A stretch of DNA of 19,516 bases, from assembly GCA_035541995.1 (NCBI GenBank), contig DATKMG010000104.1, positions 1 to 19,516 of the forward strand. The letters run 5' to 3'. A program made the position numbers and the translations under genes. The stretch comes from DATKMG01 sp035541995 (GTDB lineage: Bacteria; Acidobacteriota; Terriglobia; Versatilivoradales; Versatilivoraceae). The notes under the pieces are model-generated. The model saw only the letters and a program-made list of their open reading frames with translations. It was not told where the DNA came from and did not search any database. The number at the start of each line of letters is the position of its first letter. The stretch's first letter is position 1. Positions 15,212 through 19,516 of the stretch are shown here, in pieces.

Positions 15212-16897
15212 ATGAGCCCCAGATCTCGGGTTCCATTACTTTGCTTAGGGAATGCGGCGAGAGCAAGAAACGTGATTCTTGCCATCCTGGTAATAGGCGC
15301 TTCCCTTTTCTCAAGACTGTCGCAGGTCGTGGCTGCTAATGGAATGAAGCCCGGTGAACGTCAGCCACCCTACACGGGAAATAAGGCCTGCGCGACCTGT
15401 CATGAGTCGATATTCCTGAGCTACTCAAGGACATCAATGGCCCGGACGAGTGGACAGATTGCCGAAACACTGGAAGCCGGGTCTTTCACGCAGAAGAGTT
15501 CTGGTATCCAATATCGGATCATCAAGAATCACGGTGGAGCTTCTCTTGCCTATGAACGTCCGGGCGACACTGACTTGCAAGGATTTCAAAAGCTGAACTA
15601 CTTTATCGGGTCGGGTAAGAGAGGCCACAGTTACTTATTCAGCATCGATGGTTTTTTGTATGAGTCGCCCGTAAGCTACTATTCCAGAGACAAGCGCTGG
15701 GATATCTCACCCGGCTTCGAATCGCGTCGGGAGATGCCCTTCAATCGCCCAATCCAGCCTAGTTGCCTTTATTGCCATGCCGGCCAAGTGAAGCCGATCA
15801 ATGGAACCCAGAACGGTTATGAATCACCACCTTTTGGGCAGGCTGGGGTCGCTTGCGAGCAATGCCATGGCCCAGGCGGCGAGCACGTCAAGGGTGGTGC
15901 ACCCATGATCAATCCCATCCGGCTGGCTCCGCCCCTCCGGGATTCGATTTGCGAACAATGTCATTTGTCCGGGGAATCGCGCGTCAATCAGCCAGGTAGG
16001 AATTTGGTTATGTTCAGGCCCGGTGACTTGTTGTCGGAGTATGTCCTGTCTTTCGTCTATGAAAGCAAGACTGAATATTCCTCCAGGGCGATCAGTCATG
16101 TCGAAGCAATGTCGCAAAGCCACTGCAAGCGTCGCAGCGGAGACAGCATGTCTTGCATGAGCTGCCATGATCCTCATTGGGTCCCGTCAATGGAAGAAGC
16201 TCCTGCGTATTTTCGCGGGAAGTGCCTGGCATGTCATTTGAAACAGGAGCCTTCAAAAGGGCTGAAGCGTCATTTCGCCAAATATAGCGACTGCCGTGGA
16301 TGTCATATGCCGAAGATATCTGTCCTGACTATTAGACATACAGCTTTGACGGATCATCGTATCTTGCGCAAGCCGTCCCACCGTGCGGAGAAGACCGAGC
16401 CGGATGCAAAATTGGTGCAGTTCGGTGCTAAGGAAAGTGATCAGAGAGGGCTGGCTCTGGCTTATGCAGAAATGGCGCTGCAACCCGGTCATACTTCTTA
16501 TGCGGATGAAGCTTTTCGTCTCTTGAGCGAAGTGCTTCCACGGTATCCGAACGATGCGGAGGTTCTGACAAGATTGGGCTTTTTTCACCAAAGCAAGGGA
16601 GACCTTGACCGTGCCACTGCACTGTATGAGAGCGCGTTGCTCAACGAATCACACTCGACGGTGGCACTCGTCAATTTAGGAGTCATTTATGCGCGACGGA
16701 ATAGGGTGGATGAGGCCATCGTGCTTTGGAAGAAGGCTTTAGATACTAACCCGGGACTCACCGAAGCAGGTGTGAATCTGGCTCAGGCCGTTTGGGCTAA
16801 GGGTGGAAAGCAGGAGGCCAGGCAAGTCCTCCGCAAAGTGCTACGATTCAATCCTGACTTTGGCCCGGCCAAAGAGTTACTGCACGAGATGAGGTAA
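15212..16897 (+). CDS. Seven-haem cytochrome c with C-terminal TPR repeats
   Basis: An exported multihaem protein of 561 residues. The signal peptide or anchor is at about 20-42 (VILAILVIGASLFSRLSQVV). Seven CxxCH haem-attachment motifs begin at residues 60, 185, 215, 247, 315, 338 and 361. The arrangement (PSCLYCHAG, GVACEQCHGPGGEH, CMSCHDPHW, CRGCHMPK) is that of cytochrome c554/NrfA-like doubly wound multihaem domains common in Acidobacteriota. After a linker (about 375-405), three to four TPR-like helices pairs span about 410-560 (AEVLTRLGFFHQSKGDLDRA, VALVNLGVIYARRNRVDEA), giving a protein-binding arm. It probably moves electrons in the periplasm; the partner is unknown. The ATG at 15212 lacks a clear ribosome-binding site, and an internal start further on is possible but would lose the signal. 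Confidence 0.9.
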   Translation: MSPRSRVPLLCLGNAARARNVILAILVIGASLFSRLSQVVAANGMKPGERQPPYTGNKACATCHESIFLSYSRTSMARTSGQIAETLEAGSFTQKSSGIQYRIIKNHGGASLAYERPGDTDLQGFQKLNYFIGSGKRGHSYLFSIDGFLYESPVSYYSRDKRWDISPGFESRREMPFNRPIQPSCLYCHAGQVKPINGTQNGYESPPFGQAGVACEQCHGPGGEHVKGGAPMINPIRLAPPLRDSICEQCHLSGESRVNQPGRNLVMFRPGDLLSEYVLSFVYESKTEYSSRAISHVEAMSQSHCKRRSGDSMSCMSCHDPHWVPSMEEAPAYFRGKCLACHLKQEPSKGLKRHFAKYSDCRGCHMPKISVLTIRHTALTDHRILRKPSHRAEKTEPDAKLVQFGAKESDQRGLALAYAEMALQPGHTSYADEAFRLLSEVLPRYPNDAEVLTRLGFFHQSKGDLDRATALYESALLNESHSTVALVNLGVIYARRNRVDEAIVLWKKALDTNPGLTEAGVNLAQAVWAKGGKQEARQVLRKVLRFNPDFGPAKELLHEMR

Positions 16898-17006
16898 GCG
16901 GATAAAAAGAGAGAAAGAGGTCATGTCTTGGTCTTGGTACCCGGCCAACAGAGGCGCTTCACACCCAGAAGAGCTATGAACATATCGGGCGCATCCGCAA
17001 TTAATT

Positions 17007-17255
17007 GTGGGTGATTTTCCCTGGACCAAAACACACCGCGCAGCTCGCGGAGTTCGCAAGCGCCTGATCGGGATCGTTGTCGTCGTGTACCTATTTGAGG
17101 CACGACCGTACCAGCTTCGTTGGGGCGCAACCAACGAGGAAGCAAAGAATCCAATGCCCGGAGACGAACTGGACCCCAATCCCACATTCCTTGCCACTCG
17201 CGCGATCACAATCGAGGGAACGCCCCAGGAAATCTGGCCCTGGTTGATGCAGATA
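17007..17255 (+). pseudogene. N-terminal fragment of an SRPBCC-family gene
   Basis: A GTG-started frame whose 83 residues match the beginning of SRPBCC (START/ligand-binding fold) membrane-anchored proteins: a short hydrophobic stretch (LIGIVVVVYLF), then RPYQLRWGATNEEAKNPMPGDEL, TRAITIEGTPQEIWPWLMQI. Intact relatives continue after WPWL.Q for a further 100 or so residues. Here homology stops sharply at 17255, where sequence belonging to the opposite-strand HAD fragment begins, and the frame ends six codons later. It is therefore a truncated gene. No ribosome-binding site of note. Confidence 0.7.
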
Positions 17256-17485
17256 ACGCCGACCTCACCCAGGTGACGCAGCAGATCAGCTGGATCCTCA
17301 TAGACCCGGTAAGCGCCCGCCCGTTCCAGCTCATCCCGGCCGTATCCCCCTGAGAGGAGTCCCACCGCCAGAGCGTTCGCACGCCGGGCCGCCAGCAGGT
17401 CCCATACGCTGTCTCCCACTACCACCTCTGCGGCGGTGGGTACTTGGAGGCGCTCAGCCACTGCAACGAATAGTTCCTCATTTTC
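17255..17485 (-). pseudogene. C-terminal fragment of a HAD-family phosphatase gene
   Basis: On the minus strand, about 77 residues match the C-terminal part of HAD phosphatases of the phosphoglycolate-phosphatase/beta-phosphoglucomutase type: ENEELFVAVAERLQVPTAAE, motif IV VVVGDSVWDLLAARRA, then GLLSGGYGRDELERAGAYRV and EDPADLLRHLGEVGV. The catalytic DxDxT loop and motifs II/III are absent, so it cannot work as an enzyme. Upstream it runs into the end of the DUF2721 gene; downstream it lacks its own stop and meets the SRPBCC fragment at 17255. The frame is undamaged within the fragment, which suggests a recent deletion or rearrangement. Confidence 0.75.
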
Positions 17486-17996
17486 TCCCCTCTCTGCCCA
17501 GGCGGTAGCGGCTACGGGCCAGTTCTGCCTCTTCGGTAATGTTTTGCAGAGCGAGTCGCGTCTCGCGGACCATCGACACACAGCCCCAAACCAGCCCCGC
17601 GACCCCGAACGTGCCGGTGGCCAGACCCACTACTGCGCAGGCCCGAAACCCGAAATCCTGCCTGTAAAATGCCATTGCGGATCCAATGACCGAGATCAAG
17701 GCTGCCGCGGCGAAGCACCCCAGGGAGGCATAAAGAATGCGTAGTGCCTTGAATAGCAGCTGAGAACGTACCTGCAACCGTTCGAGTTGATTAACCCAGA
17801 TCTGATATTCCGGGTTTCCGGGTTGCAGGGAGGCTATCTCTGCAGCCACCACTCGTGTTCGGTCGACGACACGAGCAATGCGATTGCTGGTGCCCAAGCA
17901 AAGTACCGACGAAGCATTGGTAAGGACAGCAGGAGCCACTACAGCCGTTAGCACCGCGAATGGATTATCATTTAGAGAAAACATAACCCTCCTCAT
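17478..17996 (-). CDS. DUF2721 family membrane protein
   Basis: A 172-residue inner-membrane protein with the DUF2721 outline: an N-terminal membrane segment (13-35) containing VVAPAVLTNASSVLCLGTSNR, a charged amphipathic helix (38-82; RIARVVDRTRVVAAEI, QLERLQVRSQLLFKALRILYA), then two membrane segments (85-110 and 118-142) and a basic tail. No function is known for the family. The start at 17996 is chosen because AGAAGG lies 9 nt upstream; starts at 17984 (preceded by AGGAGG but only 3 nt away), 18014 and 18032 are alternatives. The stop overlaps the HAD fragment by a few bases, so the 3' end may have been affected by the rearrangement. Confidence 0.8.
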   Translation of the reverse strand: MRRVMFSLNDNPFAVLTAVVAPAVLTNASSVLCLGTSNRIARVVDRTRVVAAEIASLQPGNPEYQIWVNQLERLQVRSQLLFKALRILYASLGCFAAAALISVIGSAMAFYRQDFGFRACAVVGLATGTFGVAGLVWGCVSMVRETRLALQNITEEAELARSRYRLGREGRK

Positions 17997-18398
17997 ATAA
18001 ATTTGCCTTCTCATCGTCGTTCCGAGTTGCAATCAAGAGACTTGGTTCACAACAAATTCATCCCATTCCGGAAAAAGGCAATGAATGTACAAACTCGAGT
18101 GCACCTTAAGCGCCAAGATGAGAACTTTACTTCTCTTTTTCCTCCATCTGATCCCGGGAGGCTTTAGGAGCGCAGACCAGATCTAAGAGGCTAATCGATT
18201 GATGCGTCGGCAAATAGTGCGATTAGGTCAGCTTCTTCATTCACTGGTGAGTGAAATGCTAAGACAAAAGGGGGCTCTTTATCCAGACTATTTTGCCTCG
18301 AGATCCAGTCCCTGTCGGGCTACTTTTCCGAGAGGCACCCAACCAACACAGCGAGGGTCTATGCCGTTCGGGAGATTGGCCAATCTCCGGGGGGCCTT
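17997..18398. other. Divergent intergenic region before the TonB-dependent receptor
   Basis: About 400 bp between the minus-strand DUF2721 gene and the plus-strand receptor. It holds an inverted repeat TTCACT-GGTG-AGTGAA (18240-18255), which could be an operator, and the palindrome at 18371-18388. No convincing -35/-10 pair was found. The 95-codon frame at 18199-18486 overlaps the receptor start in another frame and looks spurious. Confidence 0.5.
18371..18388. repeat. 18-bp perfect palindrome just upstream of the TonB-receptor start
   Basis: GGAGATTGGCCAATCTCC is identical to its reverse complement. In mRNA it would form a seven-pair stem with a GGCC tetraloop, ending 10 nt before the ATG at 18399. 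The left arm contains GGAG, paired within the hairpin, and a G6 run follows the right arm. It could be a dimeric-regulator operator or a hairpin modulating ribosome access. Confidence 0.6.
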
Positions 18399-19516
18399 AT
18401 GCAAAAGAAAATTCATCGACTACTTTCGTTTAGCAAAAACGCGATTGCCTGCATTTCTATTCAGGTCCTATTGCTCTCAATGTTGAGCATGGGACAGAGT
18501 ACCAGCGGTGTGATCTCCGGTGATGTGACCGATCCCCAGGACGCCAGCGTCCCCGGCGCCAAAATCTCCATCACAAACCTGGATACCGGGCAGCAACGGC
18601 GATTGTCCACCGATAACCGTGGAAACTACCGGGTAAACGGCCTGCCCGCCGGTCGCTATGAAGCCAAGGCGGAACGGGAAGGCTTTAGCACCGAGGTGTG
18701 GACCGGAGTGACCCTGACTGTGGCGGAGGAAGTGTCGGTCAATTTCAAGCTGAAGGTCCGCCCTTTAACAGCTCAAGTGTCTGTAACTGACCAAGGAAGT
18801 CGAATTGAGACCGGCACCTCGACGATCAGTGGCCTGATGGACAGCAAGACCATTCGAGATCTACCCCTCAATGGACGCGACATGGCCCAATTGATTCTGC
18901 TGCAGCCGGGGGCTATCAACAGCCGGAGCAGTGTGCAATCGGGTACTACCGGCAGGGGAACTCGTTTTTCATTGGCTGGTGCCCGACCGAACCAAAACCT
19001 GTTCACCATTGACGGAACAACCATCAACGACGCCTTGAACAATACTCCGGGGAGTGCGCAGGGCTTGTTGATAGGGGTCGAGACTGTCCAGGAGTTCAGA
19101 GTCCTCACTACAAATCCCGGGGCCGACTATGGCCGGGCTGCCGGGGGTGTGTTTCTGGCGGTGACGAAGTCGGGAACCAATCAATTGCATGGGTCAGTCT
19201 TCGACTTCCTGCGGAATGACGTCCTTGATGCAAGAAATTTCTTTGATCAGGATAAGCCTGCTTTCCGGCGCAACCAATTCGGCTTCACGGCAGGTGGACC
19301 GGTCATTAAGAATCGGACATTCCTTTTTGGCAGCTATGAAGCCCTGCGTGAACGCAAGGGCATCACACGAGTGGCAATTGTGCCCAACGATAGCGCTCGC
19401 CTTGGCCTCATCCCCGGACAGGCTGAAATTCCTGTGGATCCACGTAGCCAGCCGATCCTGGACCTCTTCCCGGCTGCCAATGGGAAGGACTTTGGAGATG
19501 GAACAGCCGAATTCAT
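18399..19516 (+). CDS. TonB-dependent receptor with N-terminal carboxypeptidase-regulatory-like domain (3' partial)
   Basis: The start of a large outer-membrane receptor of the type abundant in Acidobacteriota (Oar/SusC-like). 372 codons are visible and the frame is open at the window end. The ATG at 18399 begins a signal peptide (MQKKIHRLLSFSKNAIACIS, cleavage after about 32), followed by a carboxypeptidase-regulatory-like beta domain at about 34-120 (GVISGDVTDPQDASVPGAKI, TDNRGNYRVNGLPAGRYEAK). The plug region follows (TIRDLPLNGRDMAQLILLQPG, NLFTIDGTTINDA, VQEFRVLTTNPGADYGRAAG) and then the first barrel strands (FLRNDVLDARNFFDQ, FRRNQFGFTAGGPV, RTFLFGSYEALRER). It probably imports oligosaccharides or siderophore-like ligands; the substrate cannot be read from this part. 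A G-rich run stands where the ribosome-binding site is expected. Confidence 0.93.
   Translation, partial: MQKKIHRLLSFSKNAIACISIQVLLLSMLSMGQSTSGVISGDVTDPQDASVPGAKISITNLDTGQQRRLSTDNRGNYRVNGLPAGRYEAKAEREGFSTEVWTGVTLTVAEEVSVNFKLKVRPLTAQVSVTDQGSRIETGTSTISGLMDSKTIRDLPLNGRDMAQLILLQPGAINSRSSVQSGTTGRGTRFSLAGARPNQNLFTIDGTTINDALNNTPGSAQGLLIGVETVQEFRVLTTNPGADYGRAAGGVFLAVTKSGTNQLHGSVFDFLRNDVLDARNFFDQDKPAFRRNQFGFTAGGPVIKNRTFLFGSYEALRERKGITRVAIVPNDSARLGLIPGQAEIPVDPRSQPILDLFPAANGKDFGDGTAEF

Noticed and set aside
16877..17581. A single 234-residue minus-strand protein
   Set aside because: Only its middle part resembles a protein family (HAD C-terminus); the rest is antisense of the SRPBCC fragment or frame-shifted DUF2721 sequence.
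18199..18486. 95-codon frame across the TonB-receptor start
   Set aside because: It overlaps the signal peptide of the receptor in another frame and has no recognisable domain.
1..19516. CRISPR array, transposon ends, prophage or toxin-antitoxin pair
   Set aside because: No regularly spaced direct repeats, transposase, integrase, phage or toxin-like frames were found on either strand.

Overview
The window looks like chromosome of a soil-type Acidobacteriota bacterium, most likely Solibacterales/Bryobacterales-like. This is inferred from family content: a TonB-dependent receptor with an N-terminal carboxypeptidase-regulatory domain, a DUF4097 beta-repeat lipoprotein, a multihaem cytochrome fused to TPRs, a Tat-exported GMC/gluconate-dehydrogenase pair, a PL22 oligogalacturonate lyase and a hybrid kinase with two receivers. 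No rRNA, tRNA, CRISPR array, transposase or phage gene was seen.

Layout. 1-2937 (+): a hybrid histidine kinase whose 5' end lies outside the window. 3049-3576 (+): a lipocalin-like protein, converging on a small membrane protein with an HELGH motif (4193-3615, -). 10211-4421 (-): a same-strand run of a GH38-type glycosidase, a GMC oxidoreductase, a Tat-signal gluconate-dehydrogenase subunit 3 and a short ATGA-coupled ORF that looks truncated. 10212-10627 is a divergent promoter region holding a compact structured inverted-repeat element. 10628-16897 (+): the repeat lipoprotein, a PEP-mutase/isocitrate-lyase superfamily enzyme, a redoxin, oligogalacturonate lyase (preceded by an apparent 15-codon leader peptide) and a seven-haem cytochrome with TPRs. 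17007-17485 is a small gene graveyard where the N-terminal part of an SRPBCC gene (+) abuts the C-terminal part of a HAD phosphatase gene (-). 17996-17478 (-): a DUF2721 membrane protein. 18399-end (+): the start of a large TonB-dependent receptor, with an 18-bp perfect palindrome just before its start codon.

Functional reading. The theme is extracellular and periplasmic carbohydrate turnover with a redox component. The GH38-like protein and the dehydrogenase partner carry twin-arginine signals, oligogalacturonate lyase handles imported pectin fragments, and the GMC dehydrogenase would pass sugar electrons to the envelope. No dedicated cytochrome subunit for it is present; the multihaem protein is encoded elsewhere on the opposite strand.

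Most worth checking: (1) the GH38 homologue keeps the catalytic Asp but seems to have lost three of the four canonical zinc ligands; (2) the three-way-junction-like element at 10352-10418; (3) the leader peptide overlapping the ogl start; (4) the sharp SRPBCC/HAD junction at about 17255; (5) the palindrome overlapping the translation-initiation region of the TonB receptor. I found no clear, wholly new multigene system. All calls come from reading the sequence without database searches.
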